Shown one piece after another: positions 11,715-25,154 of a stretch of DNA of 64,000 bases. Numbering within the stretch: the stretch's first letter is position 1; each line of letters starts with the position of its first letter. Under the pieces are notes generated by a model. That model did not search any database. It was not told where the DNA came from and saw only the letters and a program-made list of their open reading frames with translations. The stretch spans positions 70,979,460-71,043,459 of the forward strand of contig CM055317.2 of the NCBI GenBank assembly GCA_029255685.2, written 5' to 3'. The stretch comes from Silene conica (lineage: Eukaryota > Streptophyta > Magnoliopsida > Caryophyllales > Caryophyllaceae). The position numbers were made by a program, and so were the translations under genes.

Positions 11715-12870
11715 TGTAACATCCCAATATTTCGGGTTTGGAAGTTTAAAGATTTTAAGTTAAATTTCGAAAATAATTTATATTTCGTAATTTAATTTAA
11801 ATAACTAATTAATTTATGTGGAGATATTTTAAAAGAGTTCTAAATGAGATTTTATTTAATTTCGTAATTTATGTCTTAGCAATTTAATTTTATGGTCCGG
11901 ATATAATTATGTCGTCTTAAGTTTATGGTGACCTTGAGTCGGTAAATCTAGCTTAGACCGTCTTAAAACTTGTCTCATGGGACTAACTTGTAATTGGGTC
12001 CATTCCCTCATCTTTTTCCTCACAAAAACCCTTTCACAAACCCTAACCTCCTCCTTCGCTCCTCATTTTTCAGATTTGGAAACATAAAACAATCACCATT
12101 GTTATCATTTTCCACCTTCAACCTTCAAACGCTCATAAACCTTCATTTCTTACCCGTTTTGGACGATTTTCGCGCCTATTTCTTCCTCTCACCGTCCTCC
12201 ATCGTTCTAGGTAAGTTTTATACCAAAATCTTTCTGTCTTATAATCTGACCGTGCCCTTTAATGCACGTTTTTCGATGCTAAGAATTTTTGATCCGTTTC
12301 TAGTTGCGGACTCGGATAAAGGAGTAACTTTGAGTCGGAATCTTGTTGATTTGAGAAGCTAAAAGGCGACGATAATGAGAAAACTCGGCCTTTGTCTTAA
12401 ATTAATTAGACATGTGATTTCTTTTTGTTTATGTGAAATTTATGTTTAATAGTTTGTGGATAATTTATATCCGTCACATATTCATGTTATGTCAAATATT
12501 GTTTTGTATATGTTGATAATTGTGAAGTTTATTTGGGGTTGTTGTTCGTCATTGTTGCTATGGCTGCCTAGTGGTTATGTGTTACCGTTGGTGTGGTTGC
12601 TGATGATCGTTGTTGTTATTACTGCAATGTGGTAGCTACTAATGCACTGGTCGTATTGTTATGGCTGCTTCCGTAAAACTATTGGTATTGCTTCATTATC
12701 TTATTATTGTTATGTTTATGTCACTGCTATGGTACTACATTCTGCTAGTGATTTGTGTGTATGATTCTTCGGGTTTTGATGGTTAGTTCGCTCATGGTGG
12801 TCTGCTAATCTACTCAGTGTCATACTACTATTAATTATTAGCATTACTAGTGTTCACTACTAAGACTTAT
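11715..12870 (+). mobile_element. Ty3/gypsy LTR fragment (chromovirus-like)
   Basis: It begins TGTAACATCCCAATATTTCG, a start common in Tekay/Del-type LTRs, and contains a CT-rich leader with a splice-donor-like TCTAGGTAAGTTTT near 12205. It breaks off at about 12870 where the minus-strand Ty3/gypsy element starts. Its terminal TGTAACATCCC mirrors the GGGATTTTACA at 24616, so the two LTR pieces may be one family. No coding region belongs to it. Confidence 0.45.
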
Positions 12871-15800
12871 CTATTATAAAGGAAGGGATGTATACACTTA
12901 AGAAAAGGCTGCAAACTCCTCTTTCAACCACAAAAAACACAAATTTCAGCACAATTTTTTCAAATTAACCCAACTTTTACCTCTCCCCCACACTTAGACT
13001 TGACATCGTCCCCGACGTCAAAATGTACATCAAAGAATGAAGTAGCTTAGAAAAGAAATAAGAGGGTGGAGGTACTTAGCGGATATAGCGTAGTGGTTAT
13101 ATCATCGTCATATGGGTCAAAATAATAGGTGTCACTAGAAATCATCAATGGAAACATGAAACAGCACCAACAGCAACATCCAGCATAAGCAGGAACAATA
13201 ACATTCATCATTTTACTTCTAAACTGGGCAGAACACTTCAAGCTTGTAACTCACTACAAAATAAGCATTCCGACCAAGACAAGTGAAATATGAAGGGAGA
13301 GAAATAGCCTGAAAAACAGTAGCAAAGACGAACAGGTATTTAATTGCTACTTTTTTTTTGTGCAACCGACACTATTAACATCCCCTTACAAAGGTTGCGA
13401 AACTCAGGGAGGCACTTAAGCCGACTCAACTATGTAATTCAGAAGGCATATAAAAATAAACAAACAAGAAATAGATAAAACATAAGCTTGGGTTGCCTCC
13501 CAAGAAGCGCCTTATTTCATGTCGTGGCTCGACATAATGCCAATACTCAATCCTCATAAACGGGATCTTCCAAATCAATGATATCAATCCAGTTAGCCTC
13601 AAATCCCTCATAATATGGTTTAAGCCTATGACCATTCACTTTGAATTCTTTCCCGGAATTATAACACTTAATATCGACAGCACCGTGCTCATATACCTTA
13701 GTCACCTCAAAAGGGCCATTCCATCGCGATTTCAGTTTACCAGGAAAAAGCCTCAGCCTCGAGTTATAAAGTAATACTTTATCTCCAACAGAAAAATCCT
13801 TTCAAGACAACATCTTATCATGATAGCTCTTTGTTTTCTCCTTGTAAATCACGGAATTTTCATAGGCCTCATTTCTTATTTCCTCCAACTCCTGAATTTC
13901 CAGTTTTCTAAAAGCAGCTGACTTTCCATAGTCCAAGTTACATTTCCTAATAGCCCCAAAAGCTTTATGTTCCAACTCTACTGGGAGGTGACATGATTTC
14001 CCGAACAACAATCGATATGGAGACATTCCTATTGGAGTTTTATAAGCAGTTCTATACGCCCACAATGCATCACCTAGATGTTTACTCCAATCTTTTCTAT
14101 TAGGATTAACCACTTTCTCCAAAATTGACTTTATTTCTCTATTTGAAATCTCAGCCTGTCCATTAGTTTGCGGGTGATAGGCCGTCGAAACCTTATGAGT
14201 TACATGGTACCTCTTAAACAAAGACTCAAGAATGCGATTACAAAAATGAGTACCCCTATCACTAATTATAGCTTTAGGTACACCAAACCTATTAAAAATT
14301 TGGTCTTTAACAAACTTAGCTACCACCTTAGAATCATTTGTTTTAGTTGCTTTTGCCTCCACCCATTTAGAAACATAATCGACGGCTAACAAAATATAAG
14401 TATTGCCAAAAAAAGATGGAAATGGCCCCATAAAATCAATACCCCATACATCTAATATATTATGCACATAAATAGAACTGAGAGGCATTTGATCTCTCCT
14501 AGAAATATTACCAGTTGTTTGACATTTATCACATGACTTGACAAAAAAAATAAGCATCTTTATGTAAAGTAGGCCAATAAAATCCACATTCCAAAACTTT
14601 GTGAGCAGTTCTTTTAGGACCAAAATGACCACCAGATTCAAATGAATGACAAAATTCAAGAATTGACTTAACGTCATGGTCAGGCACGCATTTTCTCACA
14701 ATATCATCAGAACATATCTTCAATAAGTAAGGCTCATCCCATATATATTGTCTAGCATCATGTTTAATTTTATCCTTTGTAGACCTAGTTAGTTCCTTAG
14801 GAAACTCTTTTGACACCAAATAATTAACAATAGCAGCATACCAAGGTGATTCACCATTCAAAGCATATAAATGTTCATCAGGAAATAAATTAGGCAAAGA
14901 TGCCGTTTCTTTCTCTTGAACAATCCTACTAAGGTGATCAGCAACATAATTTTCAGCACCCCTTTTATCCTTAATTTCTAAATCAAATTCTTGTAAAAGT
15001 AGCATCCAACGTAATAATCTTGGTTTAGACTCTTTTTAGTGCGGAATGATCAAAATACACAACAACATGAGTTCCAAGTAGATAAGATCTAAATTTTTCA
15101 AGAGCAAAAATAATGACATACATCTCTTTCTCAGTCACAGTGTAATTACATTGGGCAGGATCAAGAGATTTAGAAGCATAATAAATGACAGAAGACTCTT
15201 TACCAATTCTTTGTCCAAGTACAGCCCCCACTGCTTTATCAGTCGCATCACACATTATTTCAAAAGGCAAAGACCAGTCAGGAGGTCTAATAATAGGTGC
15301 AGAAGTTAACTTGTTTTTTAAAGTATCAAAAGCATTTTCGCATCTTTCATCAAAAACAAATGTTGCGTCTTTAGCAAGTAAAGCACATAAAGGCGATGCT
15401 ATAGAAGAGAAGTTATGTATGAATCGCCGGTAAAAACCCGCATGCCCTAAGAATGAACGAATTTCACGCACACAAGTGGGATATGACAAAGAACTTATGA
15501 CATCTACTTTGGCTTTGTAAACTTCCAGCCCCCTAGAACTGACCACATGGCCTAAAACTACTCCCTTTTCCACCATAAAATGACATTTTTCAAAGTTAAG
15601 CACGAGGTTAGTTTCAACGCATCTTTTCAAAGCTAGAGATAAATTATGGAGACACAAATCAAAATCATCACCAAAAACAGTAAAATCATCCATAAAAACC
15701 TCCATAGAATTATCAAGCAAATCTGAAAAAATGTTCCGGGAGCATTACAGAGGCCGAATGGCATTCTCCTAAAAGCAAACGTGCCAAAAGGACACGTAAA

Positions 15801-18800
15801 TGTAGTCTTTTCTTGATCCTCGGGTGCTATGGGTACTTGAGTATATCCAGAATATCCATCCAGAAAACAAAAATAAGACCGTCCCGCAAGCTTTTCAAGC
15901 ATTTGGTCAATAAACGGTAAAGGGAAATGGTCTTTTCTAGTGACTTGGTTAAGCTTTCTATATTCAATACATACCCTCCATCCATTTGACACTCTAGTAG
16001 GGACAAGTTCTCCTTTATTATTTTCAACAACAGTAATCCCTGTCTTTTTAGGTACTGCATGAATAGGACTAACCCATTTTGAATCAGATATAGGAAATAT
16101 GACATTTGCATCCCTCCACTTAAGAATCTCTTTTTTCACAACTTCCATCATTGAAGGGTTAAGCCTACGTTGAGTTTATCTAACGGGTTTGGCACCCTCC
16201 TCAAGAAAAATATTATGCATGCATAAAGTAGGACTAATACCCTTAATATCCGCAATTGTCCATCCTATAGCTTCTTTATATTTCTGAAGTACATTTAACA
16301 ACTTAACCTCTTGTGACTCAGAAAGTGAACTAGAAATAATTACAGGTAAAGTATCACGTTCACCTAAGAAAGCATATTTCAGATTGTCAGGCAAGGGTTT
16401 CAATTCCAATTCAGGGGCACGTTGGATAGAAGGGATCAGTTTAGGGGTATCATTTGGCAATGCAATACTCGAGACACATTCAAAAGTAATAACTTCAGGA
16501 TTCTCATAAAAAGACTCTACCTTTTCGTAGGAAGATAACAATGGCAACAAATCCATATAATCATCAAATATGTCACACTCGTTTACTATATCAATTCTCT
16601 CATGCTGAATTCTGTCAATTATATCAACACTCTCTATTAAGTTCACATTCTCAATATCACTAGGATATTTCATAGCATCATATATATTCAGTTTAATCAT
16701 TTCACCATCAAATTCAAACGAGAGAGTACCGTCGTACACATCAATTTTAGTTCTAGTTGTTTTAAGAAAAGGTCTCCCTAATAACAGTGGCAGATCTCTA
16801 GAATCATAAGAATTACCCATATCAAGCACATAAAAATCAACGGGAAACACCAATTCATCAACACGAACTAAAACATCCTCTAACACACCTACAGGATAAG
16901 CATGTGATCGGTCTGCTAATTGAATTACTACATCAGTTTTGGAGAGGGGTCCCAAATTAAGAGACTTATAGATAGATTCAGGCATGACACTAATGGACGC
17001 CCCTAAGTCAAGCATACATTTCTCAAGTTTAGAGTTTCCTATTTTACAAGGTATACTAAACATACCTGGATCCTTGCATTTAGGAGGTATTTTCTTTTGA
17101 ATAATAGCAGATACATTTTCTCCCATGAACACTTTCTCACCACTCTGTATTTTTCTTTTGTTGGTGCACAACTCTTTTAGAAATTTAGCATATTTAGGCA
17201 TCTATTTGATAGCATCTAAGAGAGGGATATTAATTTCTACCTTCCTAAATATATCCAAGATTTCATTATCATTGTCAGTTCTCTTAGATTGAGCAAATCT
17301 AGAAGGGAAAGGGATGACACCTTTAACATTTTTATCTGAAAAAGGTTCGGTTATTGTCTTTTCTTTTTCGACCCCATCTACTTTTTCAGCGACTTCAACT
17401 CCATTTTCCATATCTTTTTTATCTCTTAGATCATCGCTCTTATCGTTTTGAACTTTTTGATTCACCTCCAACTCCTTCTCTACGACAACGTTATTCTGAA
17501 GTGCTTTACCACTTCTCAAAGTCATAACTTTAGTTTCTTTAATGATAGAAGATTGGTTTTCGTCAATGTTATGTCCAACTAAACTATTCTGAAGGGTAGT
17601 AAGAGTAATACACATCAGTTTCATTTGATTATCTAGTTGGTGGAGGTGACTCTCTGTTCGCTCTTGATGATTAAAATCCTTTGAGTGAACATGTCCTATT
17701 TGAGTTACTAGTTGTTTTACCATGCTTTCCAAAGACTGATGTTGATTAGTCATAACCTGATTTTGTTTATTCATAATTTCGTAGTGACTAGACATAACCT
17801 CTTTCAACTCTTTTATCTGGTCAGCCTTTTCTTTTAACTGTTTTTGCATTTCCAACTCAGACTCATTCTTTATTCCATATTGTTGGATGTTAATGGCCAT
17901 GTTAGAAATCAATTTCCTAGCTTCCGTAGGAGTTTTATCCACTAACGAACCACCACTAGCAATATCTATCACTCTCTTTTGATCAAGCAACAGACCATCA
18001 TAAAAATATTCCATCAAAATATTTTCATTAAGTTGATGTTGGGGACAAGAAATACAAAGTCGATTAAATCTATTCCAATAATCATTTAAAGACTCTTTTT
18101 CACCTTGCTCAATAGAAGTGATTTGTTTTCTTATCGCTCTAGTTACATTTAGTGGTTGATATTTTTCAAGAAAAGTAGTTCGTAAACAATCCCACGAAAT
18201 AATTGAACCAACAGGCAGATTTAACAAGCAATCTCTAGCTAGGTCATGCAAAGTAAATGGGAATGCTCAAAATTTAATAATGTTCTCATCAACACCATCT
18301 AAAGAATAAGTAGAGCAAGCAAGATGAAATTCTTGTATATGTTTTAAAGCATCTTCTTTTGAATTACCATAGAATTTAGGGAGAAGTTGGATAAAACCTG
18401 GACTTAGCTTAAATGATTTTTCCATGGTAGGAAAAATAATGCTTGTAGATGTCTCACCATGAAGTAATTGCTCCCTTAAACTCTTTTCGGTTGTTCCACC
18501 AGCCATCTCCAAAATTCTAGTGTCTGTTAACAAAGATTAACAAATGTATATAAAACAATAAAATAACTAAATTAACAAAAATAGAAAATATAATCTGAAA
18601 TTAACAAATCAGTCCCCGGCAACGGCGCCAAAATTTGATGCGTGTCGTTTCCGCAGTCAAAATTAAATGTATAGTCTCTTACTAACTCTACCAAATACAC
18701 ATGGTAAGCAAGGGTCGAACCCACAAGGACTGAAATTACTATTGATGTTACTTATCAGATTAATTATTTAATTGTAATATATAGCTAGAAAAACGAGGGG

Positions 18801-20158
18801 GGTTTGTTTAGGTTATTTCTATGATAACAAATCTAAGGAGTGATAGACTATGAAAGACAAAATAATAGGAACATGTAATTCCCTATAGATATCGGGTAAA
18901 ATCATCGATTCACTTAAATAGTATTGGATAGATCGGTTAACTAGCTAGTCCCTTGAAAACAAGCAAACTACCGGTTTTATATTTCTTACTCGTTAAATCC
19001 CGTGAAAACACGCAAATTTAATCCTAATCAAATTATGTCAATTCAACCATGAAAACATGCATTAAACTAACAAACTCGATCGCATTACAATCTCCAATCA
19101 ATTGAATCAAATAAGACCAGAAAACTGCAACCTTATACAATTCAATTATCATACACAATTCTAGCAATTCGAATTAGACCAGAAAACTGCAACCTAATTA
19201 AAATTACTACTAACCCAATAATCGACACATGCAATTAATCTAGATGATCAAGCTAAATCAACTCATGATTACGAAAGTTAAATTGTGAATCGTGTACGAA
19301 TACCCAAATACTAATTAATCGTTCAAAACAAAATACAATTTCATAAACCACAATATAGAGTCAATTACATACTCCTATTGATAAATTACTCTAAATTGAA
19401 CATAATAACAGTAAATATAAAAGAAAGATTAGAGAAGCTCATGGATTCGAGTAGAAATCGGACTAAAGATGCCCTTAAACTGCTGCATCTCCTTTGTCTC
19501 TGTCTTCTCCCGTCTGTCGCCGTCTTTTGTATTCCTCAAATGGGATTTTTTATAGGAATAAAAAGGAAGTATGATCCCTTAATTGACTCTCATTATTGCT
19601 CATCAATTCTGAAAATTAATCTTCGTCTTTTATTTGCTATGAATACAGCGGTTTAATGCGAAATGCATCTTCAGAATTGAAGATTGCCGTTTTTATTCCG
19701 TTCCTCTGCCCCTCTCTCTGATCTTCTTTTCTCTCTTTAATTCCTAATTTATTTTTTCCATATACGTTGACTTCATTGGCTGGAATAAGGTATGGAAATG
19801 GGTTGCTGACTTAATTATTTAGTTAAGTTTTACGTACGTGCTTATTTATTTCCGTTATCGCGTGGGTTTTAATACTTTCCGTCTTGGCTACTCCGTTTCA
19901 AATCGCTTAATATATTTGACTTCGATGGTCTTGCATAACATAAATATACGACTTGAGCAGATTTTAATCTCAAATAGAACGGATTATTATTAAATAATTA
20001 AATGTCTCGTTAAAAACCCGATTAATTATGAAAATGGTATAAGACGGTTAAAATCTCAAAACTCAAAATAATATAATATTTAGCTTAAAAAAGTACGAAA
20101 GACGACATTAAAATATAATATTAAAGGGGTAAAAATACGTATAAATATTAGCTTATCA
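12870..20158 (-). mobile_element. Ty3/gypsy retrotransposon (non-chromoviral, Athila/Tat-like), broken
   Basis: Minus-strand element. The 5' LTR is 18636-20158 (starts TGATAAGC, ends GCATCA on the minus strand) and is followed by an 18-bp tRNA-Asp-type primer-binding site at 18613-18630. Parts in order along the minus strand: gag about 18.5-17.2 kb, aspartic protease about 17.2-16.2 kb (CMLDLGASISVMPESI), reverse transcriptase about 16.15-15.6 kb (RRMPFGLCNAPGTF), RNase H about 15.6-15.0 kb, integrase about 15.0-13.5 kb ([22 protein letters not shown]). A purine-rich tract lies at about 12985. No matching 3' LTR is seen at the left end, so the element is truncated there. The coding region carries several breaks. 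The clade assignment rests on the protease motif, primer site and LTR ends. Confidence 0.85.
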
Positions 20159-20237
20159 TTCAATGTTAAATTTTTTTTGTTATCTTCGCATCCCTTCGGA
20201 AATTTTTCTTTATTAGTTCTAACAGCATTCCGTTTTA

Positions 20238-20336
20238 TTTTTTTTGTTATGAAATTTGATTCTACTTCTTATAAAAGATGTGGATATTATCCACATCTTT
20301 TATAAGAAGTAGAATCAAATTTCATAACAAAAAAAA
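20238..20336. repeat. Perfect 99-bp palindrome (49-bp arms, 1-nt loop)
   Basis: Arms 20238-20286 and 20288-20336 are perfect reverse complements around a single T at 20287. I checked them base by base. The arm contains ATGAAATTTGATTCTACTTC. It lies 79 bp beyond the end of the Ty3/gypsy LTR. I see no target duplication and no coding function. Confidence 0.95.
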
Positions 20337-20339
20337 ATT

Positions 20340-20775
20340 GGATATCAGAATCATTAACAACGATCTCCATTTAGATGGAGATTCATGACAATAATGAGGC
20401 ACACATTACATTCTTAAATTATAAGAGAACTGTGATTGTATGCCTAAAACCTGCAACCTTTATCAGCTGGGCCTGAATTTACGATCACGGAAGTAAATTT
20501 TGGATGATTGTTAAAGGCCATGACTACAAATGACCAGGAGGAACCTCCATGCTACGTTTATTCATGTTTTCATTTATACTATTGGCCATAAAATTGTACA
20601 CATACAAACATAAATTGTAGGCGTGATTTCTAAAATATCAAAATCATTTTTAGCAAATAGCCAACATGCACAAATAATGGACTATTTGATTTGGTTGTTA
20701 TAAAAAAGACAACTTTTTGGTTTTTACATAGTAATTCATTTCTGACTGTTTGAGATATATATTAAATTTCAGGTT
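20340..20775. other. Spacer between palindrome and Helitron helicase
   Basis: No gene was recognised. It may be interior or 5' sequence of the Helitron that follows, but no Helitron 5' end was found. Confidence 0.4.
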
Positions 20776-22106
20776 TTGAAGCTCACGAAAAATATGAGAT
20801 TTCAGGTAGGAAGTGCACAGTCAAATGTTGATGAAATCCGACAATCTTCAAAGTGGATTCTCGAAGTTGGGGATGGATTAGCAAGTGGGTCAAATGATGG
20901 AGTAGCTTGCATTGAGTTACCAGACGATATACTTATACAGCCTGGTGTAGATCCAATATCTACTATTGTAGATAGCACGTACCCATCTTTAAAAAATCAC
21001 TTAGGTGACCCTCTGTACTTCACTGAAAGAGTTGTACTAGCACCTACTCACAATGTTGTCGAGGAGGTAAACGACTATGTCTTAGATCAAATTCAAAAGG
21101 AAGAAAAACTTTACTTAAGCTCTGATGAAATAAGCAAGGAAGAGACGAATTGCGGGGTCAGAGAACTTTATTCTACTGAGATTCAAACTCAATCAGATGT
21201 TCCGGTTTACCCAATCACAGCTTAAAACTGAAAGTTGGAGCTATAGTGATTGTTTAAGAAACATTGACCAAGCAAATGGGTTGTGCAATGGCACCCGAAT
21301 GGAGGTAAAATAACTAGGAAATCGCGTTATTAGTGCAACCGTTATTTCTGGCAGTCATATCGGAAACAATGTCTATATTCCCCGCATCACCTTGAGTCCT
21401 ACCGATCAGACCAGGTTCCCAATTAAGTTTGAAAGACGACAATTTCCTTTAGCAGTTTGCTTTGCTATGATTATTAACAAAAGTCAATGTCAATCTCTAT
21501 CTCGTGTTGGACTTTATTTTCCTTGACCAGTCTTTACCCATGACCAATTGTACGTTGCTATACAAGTAAGAAAGGTCTAAAAGTGTTACTTCTTGATGAA
21601 GAAGGAGGAATGACTAATACAACAACGAATGTTGTTTACAAGGAGATTTTCGAGAAACTCTAATTTTTGTCTTAGATTTTTGAATTTTAATACACCCATT
21701 TAATTTAGATTTGTACCTAATTAGTTATTTTCTTCATCCTATTTGTCGGCCGTCAACTTAAGTTCTTTCACCAATTCATCACAAGACAATAACTTTCCAA
21801 ATTATTCATTATTAATTATTTAATCTTTTTTTAATCGTTTATTGTTTTTTCATTTCCCTTATTCATTCCTGTTATCACAATTAATCCAAATATTTTCATT
21901 ATTGCTAACAGATATTCGAAAATTAATGCACCAGGAAATTCACATTTTGACCGAACATCTATTATACGCAAAACAACCCCGTTAAAAATGAATTTGTTCG
22001 AATAAATAGAATAAATAAAATTGCTATATAATGAAATGAATTTACCTTTGTCATCTTTAAAAGTAAGTGTACACAACCACGTGATTTTTCACGGGTGTTA
22101 CACTAG
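20776..22106 (+). mobile_element. 3' part of an autonomous Helitron: Pif1-type helicase relic
   Basis: The first frame (20776-21225) matches the C-terminal part of the Helitron Rep/helicase: LTKNMRF, WILEVGDGLASGSNDG, then ERVVLAPTHNVVEEVNDYVL and YLSSDE. Homology continues in shifted frames to about 21660, with IPRITLSP-, CFAMIINKSQ- and NVVYKEIF-like segments, so stops and frameshifts have killed it. The element ends in a hairpin (CGTGA/TCACG, about 22079-22095) and CTAG at 22103-22106 before T. The Rep domain and most of the helicase are missing, so this is a 5'-truncated or internally deleted copy. Confidence 0.75.
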
Positions 22107-24616
22107 TATTATTTATTATACTACTACGTAATTGTTGCAGGCCTTGCAGCTGCTACTACATTACTTTGATTATTAATCAATATTACTACTACCTACTGAT
22201 GCTATTTTACGCCAATCCTACTACATAATTTTACTACTACTTTTTAATCATTCTACATTTGTTTAGTAATATTATTATTATTTTATTGTTATTTTACGTA
22301 CGTGTTTGCTAGCCTGTTTGAATTAATTAGTTTACGTACGTGCTTGCTAGCTTGCTCATGCTTATATATAATACGTTAGAAATTGTTACGAATTAGTAAT
22401 AGGCCGGGTACAGTTTTATTTTAAGAAGCATGTCTAAGTGATTAATTAGTTAATCGGTTTCCCGAATAATTAAAATACGACTTGTTATATTAATTTCTCA
22501 CATGTTAATTTTATATAAAAAATATGAGGATACAATATGAAATGTTAACTTAGTTCTTGTTTGTAACAACCCGACCCGCCACCGTCGTAACACAAACCCA
22601 ATATGATGAGTGTGCACTTTTGGGCCCATTATTTGTCCTCACTTAAGCCCAAAAGCACAAGGCCTTGTTACTAAGTGGTGGGTAGAAGCTATTATAAACA
22701 TATCACAATCCTCACATTCTACCAATGTGGGACAAATCTCCTCTCATAATCTTGGGGTGTTACAAACTCCCTCACTTAAAGAACACAACGTCCTCGTTGT
22801 GCCACAAACTTGACCACAACCAGGGCCAAAATCCTCCCCCGCTAGGTGTGTGACCCGGGTACTCCCGACCACAGGCTCACCACACGGTCGCAGGGTCGCT
22901 CTGATACCATTTGTAACAACCCAACCCACCACGGTCGTAACACAACCCCAATAAGATGGGTGCACACTTTTGGGCCCATTATTTGTCCTCAGTACTTGAA
23001 ACCATATATCTCACCCAACATTCGATATCATTATCATGATTCATAATACAGATCACCAACCATATTTCACATCATAACTTACCTCATTCCGCTCCTGCAA
23101 AACTCATAATCTTGGGGTGTTACAAACTCCCTCACTTAAAGAACACAACGTCCTCGTTGTGCCACAAACTTGACCACAACCAGGGCCAGAATCCTCCCCC
23201 GCTAGGTGTGTAACCCGGGTACTCCCGACCACAGGCTCACCACACGGTCGCAGGGTCGCTCTGATACCATTTGTAACAACCCGACCCGCCACCGTCGTAA
23301 CACAAACCCAATATGATGAGTGTGCACTTTTGGGCCCATTATTTGTCCTCACTTAAGCCCAAAAGCACAAGGCCTTGTTACTAAGTGGTGGGTAGAAGCT
23401 ATTATAAACATATCACAATCTTCACATTCTACCAATGTGGGACAAATCTCCTCTCATAATCTTGGGGTGTTACATTGTTTCTCTTTTCCGAATGAACTAT
23501 ATATTTAATTTACGATTATTTTGTTATTTTATATACGTAATAAATTCCGTAAAGAATACACGGTATATAATATGAATTGTATGCTTGTTTGAAGTCGCAG
23601 AAATTGGGCGACACTTATATTGGGTTCGGAAATGGAATTGAGGAGAAAGACCCCTCGGCCGGGTAACCGGAAGGGAAATCGGCTCTCGCCTCAAATTAGT
23701 TTCCGAAATCGGCTAAGTGTTGAATGGATGATTAGTAATGAAATATATATGTAATGTTTGTCAATCAAGTTTGAGTTATTGTACATCTTTGAGATGACAT
23801 TGTGTGATGTGTGTGAACTTACTGTGCGCTGCTATATTACTCGAGTTTTCACCTGACTGCATTGTGTAGCTGGTTGACTGTAGTGGCTTGGTCCTCACGG
23901 CCAGGTCTTAGATTGTCTGCCCGCCTTAGGGCATACCTCGTTCCATTGTGGTTCGGGTCTTGGGAATGTCTTGGACACTTGTCGAATCGGGGACGTGGAT
24001 TGTCTACGCCCTGAGAGTCTGGCCAGGTTTAGACTAGGACATTTGATTGTCGTCGTCCTACCAGGGGGTTGTATAGTCTGAGATTGTGGACTTCTGTAGT
24101 AGTATAGACGAGCCGATTGTCGGTCTGCTCATAGTGGTCTAGTCGAGTCGATTGTCGACCAGTCTAGTTGAGTCGATTGTTAATGTTTCTCATAATCTGT
24201 GTTTATGTTGGAGCATGTTGATGTGTTCACCTGTGTATGTGTTAATGACAATATGTGGCTAGGAGAACCTCTAGTCACTCCCCACTGACTGTGACGTACA
24301 TGTTTTCATGTATGTAGGTTGATGCTGTTTGCAGGGGGTTTCATGAGAGCTAGCGAGCAATGTATTCATCGTCATGACATTTACCTTTACGTTGGCTAAA
24401 CTCTTTATATATTTCAGTTTTTGGATGCCTATAGGGATATGCTATCCTGGGCCGATGTTTTGTATTTATACTTAATAACTTATCTAGTTTTATTTCTTCC
24501 GCATTTTGAATTAGTAATTCACCTCGCGTGTTTTATTTATCATGTCAAAAGTTTTAAATCCGCGCATTTTTCGTGTATATTGTATGTTTATTTTTCCGCT
24601 GCCGCGAGGGATTTTA
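22107..24616 (+). mobile_element. Ty3/gypsy LTR remnant holding a nested TRIM
   Basis: Sequence on both sides of the nested TRIM has the feel of one long LTR, with CCCCTCGGCCGGGTAACCGG near 23650 and repeated GATTGTCG motifs at 24040-24180. It ends GGGATTTTACA. No internal region follows, because a copia element in the other orientation abuts it. The 5' boundary is unclear. This is a fossil without coding content. Confidence 0.4.
22562..23474 (-). mobile_element. TRIM element with three LTRs (LTR-interior-LTR-interior-LTR)
   Basis: LTRs at 22562-22764, 22912-23124 and 23272-23474 all start TGTAACAACCC and end GGGGTGTTACA. The two interiors are about 147 bp each and nearly identical, and both carry the tRNA-Met primer-binding site (TGGTATCAGAGC on the minus strand) next to the following LTR. 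The outer LTRs differ at one site that I can see. The middle LTR has a different central segment (about 22993-23095). A perfect target duplication TTGTT lies at 22557-22561 and 23475-23479. There is no coding content. Confidence 0.85.
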
Positions 24617-25154
24617 CACTTTTTGCCATGAGGATAACCAACGAAAATACATTTACGACTACGCTTTTCAAACTTATCACCTCGAGTTGTTTGATTATGA
24701 GCAAACGCAAGACAACCAAAAACACGCAAGTTATATTAGTGCAAGGTGGGCTCACTCCATACAAGCATTCGTAAGGGGTTTTATGGGCAAGCAAAGGGAT
24801 AGGAGTCCGGTTGATGAGAAAGGCTGCCGTGAGGATACACTCACCCCAAAAAGATTTCAGTAAATGAGCTTGGAAAAGGAGGGCGCGGGCAACATTTAAA
24901 ATATGACGGTGTTTGCGTTCAACACGCCCATTTTTTTGGGTTGTACGAACACAATATTTCTGAAAATGAATGCCGTTAGCAAAGAAATAACTCGACATAC
25001 AATTGAACTTATTACCATTGTCACTTTGCACCACTTTGAGAGTCTTTGAAAATTTAGTAGCAATCATATTAACGAAATGCATAAACATATCCGTAACCTC
25101 TGTTTTATCAAGCAAAAAATATACCCAAGTGGAACGAGAAATATCATCAACTAT

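Noticed and set aside
14168-15433. Plus-strand frames of 73 and 82 codons
   Set aside because: They are shadows of the minus-strand Ty3/gypsy pol region.
22610-23508. Paired short frames on both strands as duplicated small genes
   Set aside because: They are translations of the TRIM LTRs and interiors.
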